Assembly: GCF_011762045.1 (NCBI RefSeq) | Contig: NZ_JAASQS010000002.1 | Location: 496,001 to 560,000 of the forward strand | Source: Rhizomicrobium electricum | GTDB lineage: Bacteria > Pseudomonadota > Alphaproteobacteria > Micropepsales > Micropepsaceae | Direction: 5' to 3' | Length of the DNA stretch: 64,000 nucleotides | Shown here: positions 28,046 to 38,150 of the stretch, one piece after another | Numbering within the stretch: position 1 is the stretch's first letter | How the letters are laid out: each line of letters begins with the position of its first letter | Program-made: the position numbers and the translations under genes | Notes under the pieces: generated by a model | Told to the model about the DNA's origin: nothing | Databases searched by the model: none | What the model saw: only the letters and a program-made list of their open reading frames with translations

Positions 28046-29929
28046 TCAGAACTCCGTCCAATCGTCGGCCGGTGCGGCTTCCATCTTCCTGGCAGGGACG
28101 GCGGCGGCGGACCGGCGCATGGCTGCGGGGGGGTGCAGCTGGGTGCTAAGCGCCTTGGCCTGGGGCTGTGCGGGACCCAAGTGGACCGCCGCCGCCGAAC
28201 TCGTTTCGACCTGGAAGAAGGAAACCAATTCCTGCAACACCTGCGTTTCGTGCGCGAGGTTGCGGGAGGCCGCCGTCGACTGCTCGACCATGGCGGCATT
28301 CTGTTGCGTCACTTGGTCCATCTGGCCCACGGCCGCATTGACCTGCTGGATGCCGCTGGACTGCTGCTCGGCCGCGCCCGCCATCTCGCTGACCAGGGCG
28401 CTGATCTGCTGCACCTGATCGACGATCCGCTTCAACGCCTGCCCGGACTCGCCGACCAGCTTGACGCCGCCGGCGACGTTCTCGCCCGCCGTATGGATCA
28501 GCGCCTTGATCTTCTTCGCGGCCTCGCCCGAACGGCCGGCCAGGGCGCGCACTTCCGAGGCGACCACGGCGAAGCCCTTGCCGGCCTCGCCGGCGCGCGC
28601 CGCTTCGACACCCGCGTTGAGGGCAAGCAGATTGGTCTGGAACGCGATCTCGTCGATCACGCCGATGATGTCGGTGATTTCGCGCGAGGACTGTGCGATG
28701 GCGTCCATCGCTTTGGTGGCGCTCTCCACCACATGCCCGCCTTCCTTGGCCGCGGCCGTCGCCGTCGTGATGGCGCCGTCGACTTCGCGCGTGTTGCTGG
28801 CGGTCTTCTTCATCGTCGCGGCGATTTCTTCGAGCGCCGCCGCGGTTTCCTCGAGACTGGCGGCCTGCTGTTCGGTGCGGCGCGACAGGTCGTCGGCAGC
28901 CTGCGAAATTTCGCCGGCGCCGGTGGTGATCTGGCTCGAAGTCGACAGGATCTTCTGCACCATCTCGGAGAGGTGCGAGACGGTGGCGTTGAAATCGTCC
29001 TTCAGCTTGCGGAACGGACCGGTCAGGTCGGCGCTGATGCGATGGCCGAGATCGCCCTTGGAGAGCCGGTCGAGGCCGGTGCCGACGCTCGACACGATGA
29101 GTTCGGTCTGCACGGCCTTGGCGCGTTCGGCACTGGCGAGCTGGTTCTTGAAGGTGGTCATCGCCTCGGCGAGTTGACCGATTTCGTCGCGGCGGTCGGC
29201 GTGCGGAACCTCAGCCGTGAGGTGACCGGCGGCCAGTTCGCCCATTGCGCCGGTGATTTCGACCAGCGGCCGGGAGACGCAGCGCGTCAGTGCCCAGGTC
29301 GCGGCGGCGCACAGGAGCAGCGTCACGCCGATGGCAATGAAAATCCAGGTTTGCGCCTGTCTGAACGTCTTCGCGCTGCTGTCGGCGGCGGCGATACCGC
29401 CGGCGTTGTTCATCGCGATGTCTTCGGTGATCGCCTTGTTCAGCTCATCGAAGGCGTCGCGCGACGGACCGGTGAAAAAGTCGGCGGCGGCCTGACGGCC
29501 TTCCGTTTTCAACTTCTCCTGCGCGGTCGCGTACATCGGCTGATAGGCGTTCCAAGCTGCCTGAATACGATTCGCCATGGCCCGCTCTTCTGCCGACGAA
29601 ATCATCGGGACGTATTTGTCGAGCGCGGCCTGCACGTTCTGCTCGAGCTTTTGGGCGCGGGCGACCTGCTTCTCCTGCTTGGGGCTGGGATCCTGCATCA
29701 GCGACGTGCTTTGGGCGGAGCGCACCCGAGTCACGGCATAGTTGAGATCTCCGAGGACTCGCGTCGACGGCAGCCAGTCGTCCCGGATTTCGGCGGCGTT
29801 CGCATTGACGAGCCAGAGTTCGCGCACGGCGAACAGCCCCAGCAAAGCAGCGGCGGCGAGAACGCCTGCCATCACCAGAGCAACTTTGGTTCGTACCGAA
29901 AAATTACCGCAGTAGTCGAACACCGCCAA
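28046..29929 (-). CDS. Methyl-accepting chemotaxis protein 3 (4HB sensor, CheR pentapeptide)
   Basis: 627 residues. Segments [20 protein letters not shown] (about 15-34) and [20 protein letters not shown] flank a sensor with [20 protein letters not shown], a typical 4HB_MCP N-terminus. HAMP, methylation helices and tip follow. Ends ADDWTEF. It is the first gene of the three in transcription order; each is separated by 100-200 bases, with a terminator after the second, so they are probably transcribed separately. Confidence 0.93.
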   Translation of the reverse strand: MAVFDYCGNFSVRTKVALVMAGVLAAAALLGLFAVRELWLVNANAAEIRDDWLPSTRVLGDLNYAVTRVRSAQSTSLMQDPSPKQEKQVARAQKLEQNVQAALDKYVPMISSAEERAMANRIQAAWNAYQPMYATAQEKLKTEGRQAAADFFTGPSRDAFDELNKAITEDIAMNNAGGIAAADSSAKTFRQAQTWIFIAIGVTLLLCAAATWALTRCVSRPLVEITGAMGELAAGHLTAEVPHADRRDEIGQLAEAMTTFKNQLASAERAKAVQTELIVSSVGTGLDRLSKGDLGHRISADLTGPFRKLKDDFNATVSHLSEMVQKILSTSSQITTGAGEISQAADDLSRRTEQQAASLEETAAALEEIAATMKKTASNTREVDGAITTATAAAKEGGHVVESATKAMDAIAQSSREITDIIGVIDEIAFQTNLLALNAGVEAARAGEAGKGFAVVASEVRALAGRSGEAAKKIKALIHTAGENVAGGVKLVGESGQALKRIVDQVQQISALVSEMAGAAEQQSSGIQQVNAAVGQMDQVTQQNAAMVEQSTAASRNLAHETQVLQELVSFFQVETSSAAAVHLGPAQPQAKALSTQLHPPAAMRRSAAAVPARKMEAAPADDWTEF

Positions 29930-30168
29930 ATCCCCGCAAAATCTGCGTGGTCAATTGACGCCAATAACATTGACTAAGCGTATACCGGGAACCGCGCCAT
30001 TCTGCGCACGACACTCGTCCGTATACGTAACATCCTGAAGAATCGCGAATTTCGCGGCGACGGACATTCCGCGCATAAGTGTTCGTACGGATGTCGCGCT
30101 GCGTGCATCCGCAGACCGCGGGATCGCTGCGTTATCCTGAATGCGCGTTTGAAAAATACGGCGGGAAT

Positions 30169-30807
30169 TTAGGGATAGAGCCGTTCCGTGCGCCACGGCG
30201 CATCCGGCGTGTCGCGCCGGTAGACCAGCCGGTCGTGCAGCCGGAACGGACGGTCGCGCCAGAACTCGATCTGCACCGGCGATACCCGGAAGCCCGACCA
30301 GTACGGCGGACGCGGCACCTTGGTGAGACCGTACTTCAGCGCGTACTTCGCGATCTCTTTCTCGAACACCCAGCGCCCTTCCATCGGACGGCTTTGCGCC
30401 GAGGCCCAGGCGCCGATCTGGCTGTCCTTGGCGCGGGAGGCGAAATAGGCGTCGGCCTCGTCGTTGCTCACCACGCTGACCGGCCCGCGCACGCGCACCT
30501 GCTTGCGCACCGTCTTCCAGTGGAAGTTCAGCGCGACATGCGGGTTGGCGAGGATCTGCTTGCCCTTGGCGCTTTCGAAGTTGGTGTAGAACACGAAGCC
30601 GCGGGTATCGACCGCCTTCAGGAGCACCATGCGGACGTCGGGATGCCCCTCGGGGTCCACCGACGCCACGGCCATGGCATTGGCCTCGTTGGGCTCGGTC
30701 TTTTCCGCGTCCTTCATCCAGGCAACGAACATCTCGAAGGGATCGCGTGCAACCGCAATCCCGCCGTCATCCAAAGGTCCACCGATTTCGCTCATGGGGT
30801 CCCGCAT
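30169..30807 (-). CDS. pdxH: Pyridoxamine/pyridoxine 5'-phosphate oxidase
   Basis: About 212 residues from ATG 30807 (GAAGG upstream); 30795 (MSEIGGPL) is an alternative. FMN oxidase blocks: ANAMAVASVDPEGHPDVRMV, LKAVDTRGFVFYTNFESAKG, LNFHWKTVRKQVRVRGPVSV, SQIGAWASAQSRPM and the C-terminal PPYWSGFRVSPVQIEFW, DRLVYRR, WRTERLYP. It makes pyridoxal phosphate. Divergent from the Sel1 lipoprotein gene. Confidence 0.95.
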   Translation of the reverse strand: MRDPMSEIGGPLDDGGIAVARDPFEMFVAWMKDAEKTEPNEANAMAVASVDPEGHPDVRMVLLKAVDTRGFVFYTNFESAKGKQILANPHVALNFHWKTVRKQVRVRGPVSVVSNDEADAYFASRAKDSQIGAWASAQSRPMEGRWVFEKEIAKYALKYGLTKVPRPPYWSGFRVSPVQIEFWRDRPFRLHDRLVYRRDTPDAPWRTERLYP

Positions 30808-30912
30808 AGCACCTTCGTCCCCCAAGGCAAAGCGCGGCGGGACCCCGCCGGGATCACGGAATCTGACGGAAAACTGCTTCACAGATCGCCCGCCGCGCAC
30901 TACCCTCGCGGT

Positions 30913-31506
30913 ATGCGGGTGTCATCTTCCACCATCATCGGTCTGTGCGTGTATGCCCTTCTGCTGGGAGCCTGTGCGGCCCCCACGCACGAGGAGATCC
31001 AGGCCGGCTTCGATGCCGGGCTGAAGGCTTACGACGCGGGCGACTACAAAACTGCCTACAAGACGTGGGGCGAAATCGACGAATACGATCTCGCAGCCAT
31101 GCGCAACGTCGCGCTGATGCTGCGCAAAGGACAGGGCGTCGAGAAGGATCCCAAGACCGCGTTGCGGAAGATGCTGCAGGCGGCCGATCTGGGTCTGATC
31201 ACGGCACAGGCGGACGCCGGCGAGATGATCGCCAACGGCGAAGCCGGACCGCCCGACAAAGCCGCCGCCGTACCCTGGCTGGGCCGTGCCGCAGCCGCCG
31301 GTCACCCGATCGCCGCGTTCGAGCTGGCCCAGATCTACGAAGAGGGCGAAGCCGTGCCGCGAGACCTGAAAGAGGCCTGCCGGCTCTACCGGATCGGCGC
31401 CGGTGCGGGCATAGCCGATGCGGAACGGCGGCTGAAAGACCTGGGCGAGAAATGCGAAGCGCCGCCGGCTGCGGCGCAGGCGGCGACCGGCCCGACAAGC
31501 CATTAA
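30913..31506 (+). CDS. Sel1-repeat lipoprotein
   Basis: 197 residues from ATG 30913. The N-terminus MRVSSSTIIGLCVYALLLGAC is a lipoprotein signal with Cys21. Four or so Sel1-like helical repeats follow (AAMRNVALMLRKGQGVEKDP; AQADAGEMIANGEAGPPDKA; AAFELAQIYEEGEAVPRDLK). Sel1 proteins are scaffolds in envelope stress or secretion complexes; the partner is unknown. The frame is open upstream, overlapping pdxH on the other strand, and is ignored there. Confidence 0.8.
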   Translation: MRVSSSTIIGLCVYALLLGACAAPTHEEIQAGFDAGLKAYDAGDYKTAYKTWGEIDEYDLAAMRNVALMLRKGQGVEKDPKTALRKMLQAADLGLITAQADAGEMIANGEAGPPDKAAAVPWLGRAAAAGHPIAAFELAQIYEEGEAVPRDLKEACRLYRIGAGAGIADAERRLKDLGEKCEAPPAAAQAATGPTSH

Positions 31507-31600
31507 CAGGACTTGAAATCGAACCCATATATAGTGGGTTGGTTCCCGAGTCGGGCGTTACGGAAACGGTACGTCCGCCGAAAGGGGTTCTGGAGAAAGA

Positions 31601-32560
31601 ATGCGCGATCCTTATGAGGTGCTGGGCGTTGCCAAGACGGCCAGCGAAGCTGAAATCAAGAAGGCCTTCCGGTCGCTCGCCAAGAAGTATCACCCCGATA
31701 CCAAGAGCGGCGACAAGAAGAAGTTCCAGGAGGTCAGCGCCGCCTACGATGTCGTCGGCGACAAGGACAAGCGCGCCAAGTACGACGCCGGCCAGATCGA
31801 TGCCCAGGGCAATCCGCGCGGCTTCGACCCGCGCGCAGGCGGCGGGTTCCACGGTTTCGAGCAGGGTTTTCCGTTCGGACAAGGCGGTCAGCAAGGCGGC
31901 CCTGGCAGCGATTTCCACTTCACCTGGACCGGGCGCGGCGACAAGCCGGGTGCCGGTGCCGAAGGCTTCCGGCCGGAAGACCTGTTTTCCGATCTGTTCG
32001 GCAGCATGGGCGGCGGACGCAGCCGCCGGGCCCAGCCCCAGCGCGGCCAGGATTTCGAGGTCGAGACCACGGTCAGCTTCGAAGAGGCCGCCAACGGCGG
32101 CACGCGGCGGGTGGTGCTGCCCAACGGCGAGCAGATCGACGTCCATATCCCGACCGGTCTCAAAGACGGCCAGATGATCCGGCTGCGCGGCCGCGGCGGC
32201 GCGGGACGGGCCGGCGGTCCGCCCGGCGACGTGCTGATCCATGTTTCGGTGGCGCCGCACCCCTATTTCACCCGCGACGGCCGCGACCTCAAAATCGACC
32301 TGCCGGTGACGCTGAAGGAAGCGGTGCTCGGCGGCAAAGTGCCGGTCCGCACGCTGACCGGAACGGTGTCGCTGTCGGTGCCGCCCAACGCCAATTCCGG
32401 CAAGGTGCTGCGCCTCAAAGGCAAAGGCATTCCCGGCGCCGGCCACGAGCGCACCGGCGACCTCTATGTCCGCCTGATCGTAACCCTGCCCGACCACGAC
32501 GACGCCGACCTCAAGCGCTTCGCCGAGCACTGGCACGCCGACTACGATCCAAGGAAGTAA
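31601..32560 (+). CDS. DnaJ-class co-chaperone of CbpA type
   Basis: 319 residues. J-domain at 1-65 with [20 protein letters not shown] and KKYHPDTKS (HPD). A Gly/Phe-rich linker ([20 protein letters not shown]) follows, then the two C-terminal beta domains ([40 protein letters not shown]). There is no CxxCxGxG zinc region, so it is CbpA-like rather than canonical DnaJ. It would stimulate DnaK on unfolded proteins. Confidence 0.9.
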   Translation: MRDPYEVLGVAKTASEAEIKKAFRSLAKKYHPDTKSGDKKKFQEVSAAYDVVGDKDKRAKYDAGQIDAQGNPRGFDPRAGGGFHGFEQGFPFGQGGQQGGPGSDFHFTWTGRGDKPGAGAEGFRPEDLFSDLFGSMGGGRSRRAQPQRGQDFEVETTVSFEEAANGGTRRVVLPNGEQIDVHIPTGLKDGQMIRLRGRGGAGRAGGPPGDVLIHVSVAPHPYFTRDGRDLKIDLPVTLKEAVLGGKVPVRTLTGTVSLSVPPNANSGKVLRLKGKGIPGAGHERTGDLYVRLIVTLPDHDDADLKRFAEHWHADYDPRK

Positions 32561-32578
32561 GATCGCAAAACACGCCGC

Positions 32579-32666
32579 CGTTTTCTGCCCCTCTTTTCTG
32601 CCCCCCATAGTTCATGGGGGGAAGTGGTGCGAAGCGCCGAAGGGGGGCCTTCGCGGGCAGAAAACG
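32579..32666. repeat. Nested palindrome downstream of the DnaJ-like gene
   Basis: CGTTTTCTGCCC (32579-32590) pairs perfectly with GGGCAGAAAACG (32655-32666). Inside, CCCCCCAT (32601-32608) pairs with ATGGGGGG (32614-32621), and GCGAAG with CTTCGC. It is an 88-base cruciform-like extragenic element and may end dnaJ-like transcription. Confidence 0.75.
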
Positions 32667-32799
32667 TCACGAACGCCTAATGCGATCACACGCCTTGCAA
32701 CCGTACGCGGCCACAACCGCGACTATCTTTCAATCCATAGAGTTTAAGGACGCACCGCAGTTATCGTTCCTGTGCGCTTAGGTATCTGGGTATTGCTGG

Positions 32800-33360
32800 C
32801 TAAATGTCGGCTTCTTCGTTGCCCGGCATTCCGGCAGATTGCAGATAACGGCTAGAAGCGGGACCAAGCCTCTCATAATTTGAAATCGAAATTGACCCCA
32901 TTTTTTCAAGTGGTCGACCCTCTGGCGCTATATAGCGCCTCTTGGGCGTGGAACTGGGATTGGCGTTGCGTCTCCTTTTCTCTCTCTTTCCGATCCGCCC
33001 CTGCATTTTGCGGGTTACGAGCTGCTTTTTCGTTTTTGCCTTTGGCTCCTTCTTTTGTTTTGCTTTTTCCGGAATGCTGCGGCGCTCAACGACAACGGCC
33101 TTGGTTCTGCCGTGTTTAAAAAACTGGCAGACAGTCGCTAGCTCAATCGACTTCTTTCTTTTGGAGTGTGCAACTCCGGTTTGGCAACCAACTTCTGTGT
33201 GCTGCATCTTTGGTTTCATTTCCTCCGCATACCTCGGAGACATGACTTTCCCGCAGCACTTCGGCCATCGCCCTGGGTTTCTTACACGTCGAAACACAAT
33301 GCGCTCGCCTCGACAGATATCGCATCGGACAGTGTAACTTGGCACTTGCCCCCGCAGCAC
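32800..33360 (-). CDS. Hypothetical basic protein with N-terminal zinc ribbon
   Basis: 186 residues, not recognised. The N-terminus has VRCDICRGERIVFRRVRNPG then WPKCCGKVMSPRYAEEM, a CxxC...CC arrangement that could bind one zinc, similar in style to FmdB-like or phage zinc-ribbon proteins. The middle is very basic (AKQKKEPKAKTKKQL; RIGKREKRRRNANPSS). Third-codon positions are AT-richer than neighbours, suggesting acquisition. The start is a GTG at 33360; a GTG at 33345 after GGGGG is equally possible. Other-strand ORFs here look like its shadow. Confidence 0.45.
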   Translation of the reverse strand: MLRGQVPSYTVRCDICRGERIVFRRVRNPGRWPKCCGKVMSPRYAEEMKPKMQHTEVGCQTGVAHSKRKKSIELATVCQFFKHGRTKAVVVERRSIPEKAKQKKEPKAKTKKQLVTRKMQGRIGKREKRRRNANPSSTPKRRYIAPEGRPLEKMGSISISNYERLGPASSRYLQSAGMPGNEEADI

Positions 33361-33515
33361 TTGTCTTCGTCTATGATTTTATAGCATTGCCAGCACGTGC
33401 GCAGCAGGGCGCATGACAAATACTCTGCTGGAGCCGCGTTGAGCGTCGAATGGCGATTTCAGTTTCTCCAGAAACAGGCATTTCATCAGGCTTCTGCGAA
33501 TACTTCTTACTCGCT

Positions 33516-34220
33516 TCACCCAACCTGCCGCCGCCGCGTGTTGCGGTCGTGGAGGATCAGCGCAAATCCGAGGGCGCCGAGCATCAGCGCAATCGCCGAA
33601 ATGCCCACGGCGTAGTGATAGCCGACAACCACGCGCCGTTCGGCCTCTTGCTCCTGCCGGGCAAGGCGGCGAGTTTCGTCGTCGCGCATGTCGGCGAGCA
33701 GCGTTTCGATGGGGCGGCGCTTCACTTTCTTCGAGTAGTCGACCATCTCGGCAATCACCCGGTTGCGATCGGTCGTCGCCAGCTTTGCCATGGCTTGAAA
33801 ATAGGCGCGGTGTTCGATCAACAGCGCTTTCAGCGCCGCCACATCGCGGCGCTCCTCGGGATCGTCGGCAACCATCTTGGCGAGCGTGGCCGCCCGCTTG
33901 TCCAGTCCGTCTTCCGACATCTTCTGCCAGGCGAGGTAATGCGGATCGCCGCTGAGGGCGTACCCGCGCACCGTCATCTCGATCCGCAGGATGTCGGCAT
34001 TGATCATCGCGATCTGGAGCAGCGCCTCGTTGGTCTGTTGCACGCGGCCGTAGCCGTTGCGCAGTTCGGAGACATTGGCGCCGAGAAGCGCCATCGCCGA
34101 CACGAACAGCACCAGCGAGGCCACCAGCGCCGGCAGGCCGAGATCGCGGAACAATCCCTGATCGAGGACTTCCCAAATCCGTGATTTCCCGGCGTAGGTC
34201 ATCGCCGCATTCCCATCCAA
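33516..34220 (-). CDS. Orphan CHASE3-type membrane sensor protein (copy B)
   Basis: 234 residues. Membrane segment near 29-48 (LPALVASLVLFVSAMALLGA), a periplasmic helical domain with TNEALLQIAMINADILRIEM and TVRGYALSGDPHYLAWQ (the CHASE3 core), and a second segment near 205-225 (YAVGISAIALMLGALGFALI), after which the protein ends almost at once. CHASE3 normally feeds a kinase, cyclase or methyl-accepting output; none is attached here. It is a tandem paralogue of 34303-34977. Confidence 0.8.
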   Translation of the reverse strand: MDGNAAMTYAGKSRIWEVLDQGLFRDLGLPALVASLVLFVSAMALLGANVSELRNGYGRVQQTNEALLQIAMINADILRIEMTVRGYALSGDPHYLAWQKMSEDGLDKRAATLAKMVADDPEERRDVAALKALLIEHRAYFQAMAKLATTDRNRVIAEMVDYSKKVKRRPIETLLADMRDDETRRLARQEQEAERRVVVGYHYAVGISAIALMLGALGFALILHDRNTRRRQVG

Positions 34221-34302
34221 GCCGTCGTCACCCGTGCAGCGGGCGAAGTGTATCCTGGAACGGCGCCGATTAAGGCATGATTAGCCGGTACGGTGCGTCG
34301 CA

Positions 34303-34977
34303 TCAGTGTTTCTGCGGATGGTGAAGCTGGGCCGCCCATATCCCGATCCCGCCGAGCACGAATGCCGTAATGATGATGCCGATCGCCAGGAAAAAGGCGC
34401 GACCGAGTTGTTCCGTGATCTCGCGCTGGCGGACGCCAAGGTCGTCGAGTTCGTTCGCCCGCAACTGCCTCAGGCCGGTCCGAACCCGGCGCATGTTGTC
34501 GCGAACCGAAGGATCGACGATCGCGCGGGCGACGATACCGGCCTTGTCGGGGCCGTTGCCGGCGAGATTGCCGAAAATCTCCACATGGCGGGCGATGTCG
34601 TCCATCACGCGGCGGACCTGATCCGCACGCTGCGGCTCCGCCGCCATCAGCCGGGCCAGTTCGTTTTGCGCGGCTTCGCGCTTTTGCGCGCCGCTCCGCT
34701 GCATCCTGAGAAAGCTGGCATCGCCGGTCAGGGCATAGCCGCGGACGATCATTTCCTCGCCGAGCAGCCCGGTCTCGAGTTCGGCGATCTTGTTCACGAC
34801 CTGCTGCGCGTGTGCCACCTGAGCGAGGTTGCCGCGCAACGCCGAAATGTTGGCACCCAGCAGAAGCGTCGCCGAGACCAGGAGCACGACGGCGCCGAAC
34901 ATCGTGGGCAATCCGAGGTCGCGCAAATGCCCGCGCTTTGCCGCCGCATGCGCCTGTGCTGCCGTCACGCTAACCAC
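34303..34977 (-). CDS. Orphan CHASE3-type membrane sensor protein (copy A)
   Basis: 224 residues with the same plan as its neighbour: RDLGLPTMFGAVVLLVSATL membrane segment, NKIAELETGLLGEEMIVRGY ALTGDASFLRMQ periplasmic core, and AFFLAIGIIITAFVLGGIGI near the C-terminus, followed by only a few residues. RDLGLP precedes the first membrane segment in both paralogues. Two stand-alone CHASE3 proteins in tandem suggest they act with a separate signalling partner. Confidence 0.8.
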   Translation of the reverse strand: MVSVTAAQAHAAAKRGHLRDLGLPTMFGAVVLLVSATLLLGANISALRGNLAQVAHAQQVVNKIAELETGLLGEEMIVRGYALTGDASFLRMQRSGAQKREAAQNELARLMAAEPQRADQVRRVMDDIARHVEIFGNLAGNGPDKAGIVARAIVDPSVRDNMRRVRTGLRQLRANELDDLGVRQREITEQLGRAFFLAIGIIITAFVLGGIGIWAAQLHHPQKH

Positions 34978-35160
34978 GATGGCATCCCCGCTAAGACGGC
35001 ATAATATTGCGCCGGAAGCCTTAATCTTCCCTTAGCCGTTGAAAACAATGCGCTTTCTTGACCACTCCCAGGCTGGAGTGCGGCGCACCTGCAGTTCATC
35101 TTGCTTTCCGCTGCCGTTTCGGGGCAAGTGAGATCAACGGTTTAGAGTCGGAGGGACAGA

Positions 35161-35982
35161 ATGGCGGAAGGCGGTCTGATGAAGGGCAAGCGGGGCCTGA
35201 TTATGGGCGTCGCGAACCAGCATTCGATCGCTTGGGGCATCACCCAGGCCTTGCACGAGGCCGGCGCCGAACTCGCCTTCACCTATCAGGGCGACGTGTT
35301 CAAGAAGCGCGTGGTGCCGCTGGTCGAGCCGCTGAATCCCGCCGCCGTGATCGATTGCGACGTGACCAATCCGGAATCGCTCGACGCCGCCTTCGCCGAA
35401 CTCGGCAAGGTGTGGGACAGCCTCGATTTCGTGGTCCACGCCATCGCCTTTTCCGACAAGGACCAGCTCAAGGGGCGCTACGTCGACACGACCGCCGACA
35501 ACTTCGCGCTGACCATGAACATCTCCTGCTACTCGTTCACCGCGGTCGCCCAGCGCGCCGAGAAGATGATGAAGAACGGCGGCAGCCTGGTCACCCTCAC
35601 CTATTACGGCGCCGAAAAGGTGATGCCGCACTACAATGTGATGGGCGTCGCCAAGGCCGCGCTGGAAGCGTCGGTGCGCTATCTCGCCGAAGATCTCGGC
35701 AAGAACGGCATCCGCGTCAATGCGGTGTCGGCCGGTCCGATCAAGACACTGGCGGCCTCGGGCGTCGGCGATTTCCGCTACATTCTCAAGTGGAACGAAT
35801 ACAATTCCCCGCTGCGCCGGACGGTTACGCCCAAGGAAGTCGGCGACACCGCCCTCTTCCTCTGCTCCGATCTCGGCAAGGCGATCACCGGCGAGAACAT
35901 TCACGTCGATGCCGGCTATCACGCCATCGGCATGAAGAACCCGGAAGCACCGGATATGAGCCCCGGCAAAAACGGCGAATAG
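35161..35982 (+). CDS. fabI: Enoyl-[acyl-carrier-protein] reductase (NADH), FabI
   Basis: 273 residues. The strong GGAGGG site six bases before ATG fixes the start. FabI-type SDR: RGLIMGVANQHSIAWGITQA (NAD loop), DVTNPESLDAAFAEL, VHAIAFSDKDQLKGRYVDTT and the active site LTYYGAEKVMPHYNVMGVAK (Tyr and Lys, YX6K), ending HVDAGYHAIGM. It carries out the last reduction of each fatty acid elongation cycle. The gene is followed 24 bases later by aroC in the same direction. Confidence 0.95.
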   Translation: MAEGGLMKGKRGLIMGVANQHSIAWGITQALHEAGAELAFTYQGDVFKKRVVPLVEPLNPAAVIDCDVTNPESLDAAFAELGKVWDSLDFVVHAIAFSDKDQLKGRYVDTTADNFALTMNISCYSFTAVAQRAEKMMKNGGSLVTLTYYGAEKVMPHYNVMGVAKAALEASVRYLAEDLGKNGIRVNAVSAGPIKTLAASGVGDFRYILKWNEYNSPLRRTVTPKEVGDTALFLCSDLGKAITGENIHVDAGYHAIGMKNPEAPDMSPGKNGE

Positions 35983-36006
35983 GACTCTAGCTTTTCCGAG
36001 CGGACA

Positions 36007-37095
36007 ATGTCCCACAACACCTTCGGCCATTTGTTCCGGGTCACGACGTTCGGCGAAAGCCACGGCCCGGCACTGGGTTGTGTGGTGGACGGCTGCCCGC
36101 CCGGCATCGCGCTGACCGAAGCCGACATCCAGGCCGATCTCGACCGTCGCAAACCCGGCAGTTCGAAGTTCGTCACCCAGAGAAAAGAACCGGACGCCGT
36201 TCGCATTCTCTCGGGCGTGTTCCAAGACGAACGCATGCCCGAGCAGGTCACGACCGGCACGCCGATCGCGCTCCTGATCGAGAACGTCGACCAACGCTCG
36301 AAGGACTATGCCGACATCCGCGACAAGTTCCGTCCCGGCCATGCCGACTACACCTATTGGGCCAAATACGGCGTGCGCGATTACAAGGGCTCCGGCCGCG
36401 CCAGTGCGCGCGAAACCGCGGCCCGTGTGGCTGCCGGTGCGGTGGCGCGCAAGGTTCTGAATTCGCTTTATGGCGAGGTGAAAATTCGCGCCGCGCTGAT
36501 CCAGGTCGGCACGCAGAAAATCGACCGCGCCCGCTGGGACTGGGCCGAGACCGCCAACAATCCCTTCTTCTGCCCCGATGCTTCCGCGGTCGCTCCGTGG
36601 ACGGAATATCTCGAAAGCATCCGCAAAGCCGGCTCGTCGGTCGGCGCCATTGTCGAAGTGGTGGCCGAAGGCGTTCCCGCCGGCCTCGGCGCGCCGATCT
36701 ACGGCAAGCTCGATGCCGACCTCGCCTCCGCCCTGATGAGCATCAACGCCGTCAAAGGCGTCGAGATCGGCGACGGATTTCTCACCGCCGCCATGACCGG
36801 CGAAGAAAACGCCGATGAGATGCGGGCCGGTCCCGCGTTCCTCGCCAATCACGCCGGCGGCATTCTCGGCGGCATTTCCTCCGGCCAGCCGGTGGTGGCG
36901 CGTTTTGCCGTGAAGCCGACCTCCTCCATCCTGACGCCGAAGCAAACCATCGACGTCACCGGCGCCGAAACCGAAGTCTTCACCAAAGGCCGCCACGATC
37001 CCTGCGTCGGCATCCGCGCCGTCCCGATCGGCGAAGCGATGATGGCGCTCACCCTCGCCGACCACGCCCTGCGGCACCGCGGCCAGAACGGCTGA
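36007..37095 (+). CDS. aroC: Chorismate synthase
   Basis: 362 residues. Family signatures in order: [99 protein letters not shown] and [20 protein letters not shown]. It catalyses the last shikimate-pathway step from EPSP to chorismate using reduced FMN. Probably co-transcribed with fabI. Confidence 0.97.
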   Translation: MSHNTFGHLFRVTTFGESHGPALGCVVDGCPPGIALTEADIQADLDRRKPGSSKFVTQRKEPDAVRILSGVFQDERMPEQVTTGTPIALLIENVDQRSKDYADIRDKFRPGHADYTYWAKYGVRDYKGSGRASARETAARVAAGAVARKVLNSLYGEVKIRAALIQVGTQKIDRARWDWAETANNPFFCPDASAVAPWTEYLESIRKAGSSVGAIVEVVAEGVPAGLGAPIYGKLDADLASALMSINAVKGVEIGDGFLTAAMTGEENADEMRAGPAFLANHAGGILGGISSGQPVVARFAVKPTSSILTPKQTIDVTGAETEVFTKGRHDPCVGIRAVPIGEAMMALTLADHALRHRGQNG

Positions 37096-37196
37096 CGCAC
37101 GTCGTTTCCCTCTTGGCGAGGGGAAACCTCGTACCCATATTTCGGAGTAGGATTGTCGTGTCCCGCCTCCCGCGGGCCGCAAGAGGGGCTTGAATC

Positions 37197-38108
37197 ATGG
37201 AATTTTCCACTATCCTGCTGATAATCGTCGCCGTTATCGCGCTGTTCCTGCTGCTCAATTCCTGGTTCACGGTGCGCCAGCAAAGCTGCGCCATCGTCGA
37301 ACGTTTCGGCCGTTACGTGCGCACCGCCCGTCCCGGCCTGCGCTTCAAAATCCCGCTGATCGAGCAGGTCGTCCAACGCGTGTCCTTGCGGGTGCAGCAG
37401 CTTCCCGTCGACGTCGAGACCAAGACGGCCGACAACGTCTTCGTCAAGATCATGGTCGCGGTGCAGTACCGCGTGCTGGAAGGCTCGGAAGCCGACGCCA
37501 ACTACAAGCTCAACAATCACGAGGAGCAGATTCAGTCCTACGTGCTCGACGTGGTGCGCGCCAAGGTTCCGCGCATGAATCTCGACGAGGTGTTCGAGAA
37601 GAAGGACGACATCGGCTCCGCGGTGAAGAGCGAACTCGACGTGTCGATGAAGATCTACGGCTTCGAGATTCCGAACGCCCTCGTCACCGACGTCAACCCG
37701 GCCGACAACGTCAAAGCGGCGATGAACGAGATCAACACCCAGCAGCGGCTGCAGGTCGCCGCCGCCGCCAAGGGCGAAGCCAACAAGATTCTGGTGGTCA
37801 AGAACGCCGAGGCCGAAGCGGAATCCAAGCGCCTGCAGGGCGAAGGCATCGCCAAGCAGCGTCAGGCCATCGTCGCGGGCTTGCGCGAAAGCATCGCCGC
37901 CTTCAAGGAGCAGGTCGGCGGCGTCAACGAGCACGAGGTTCTGAATCTGGTGCTGATGACGCAGTATTTCGATACCCTGAAGGAAATCGGCGTGTCGTCG
38001 GGCTCGAAAGTGATCCTGCTGCCGCACGCGCCGAACGGCATGAGCGATATCTCCGAGCAACTGCGCACCGCCATCATGACCGGCGCCGAAGCGGTTGAGA
38101 AAAAATAG
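37197..38108 (+). CDS. SPFH/stomatin-family membrane protein (QmcA-like)
   Basis: 303 residues. N-terminal membrane anchor (STILLIIVAVIALFLLLNSW), then the SPFH band-7 domain: CAIVERFGRYVRTARPGLRF, PLIEQVVQRVSLRVQQLPVD, DNVFVKIMVAVQYRVL. A helical, Ala/Glu-rich oligomerisation region (AAAAKGEANKILVVKNAEAE) follows. These proteins build membrane rings or microdomains, often around FtsH or NfeD; no NfeD gene is adjacent. Confidence 0.88.
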   Translation: MEFSTILLIIVAVIALFLLLNSWFTVRQQSCAIVERFGRYVRTARPGLRFKIPLIEQVVQRVSLRVQQLPVDVETKTADNVFVKIMVAVQYRVLEGSEADANYKLNNHEEQIQSYVLDVVRAKVPRMNLDEVFEKKDDIGSAVKSELDVSMKIYGFEIPNALVTDVNPADNVKAAMNEINTQQRLQVAAAAKGEANKILVVKNAEAEAESKRLQGEGIAKQRQAIVAGLRESIAAFKEQVGGVNEHEVLNLVLMTQYFDTLKEIGVSSGSKVILLPHAPNGMSDISEQLRTAIMTGAEAVEKK

Positions 38109-38117
38109 TGCGCACGG

Positions 38118-38147
38118 CTGGAGCGGAAGAGTTCCGCTCCAGTCTTT
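38118..38147 (+). terminator. Intrinsic terminator after the stomatin-like gene
   Basis: CTGGAGCGGAA (38118-38128), loop GAG, TTCCGCTCCAG (38132-38142) is an 11-base perfect stem, followed by TCTTTC, nine bases after the stop. It also separates this gene from the convergent lipase gene. Confidence 0.75.
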
Positions 38148-38150
38148 CGC

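Noticed and set aside
32942..33337. Plus-strand 131-codon hydrophobic ORF opposite the zinc-ribbon gene
   Set aside because: Phe/Leu-rich text is what a Lys/Arg-rich gene gives when read on the other strand; the minus frame has the CxxC motif.
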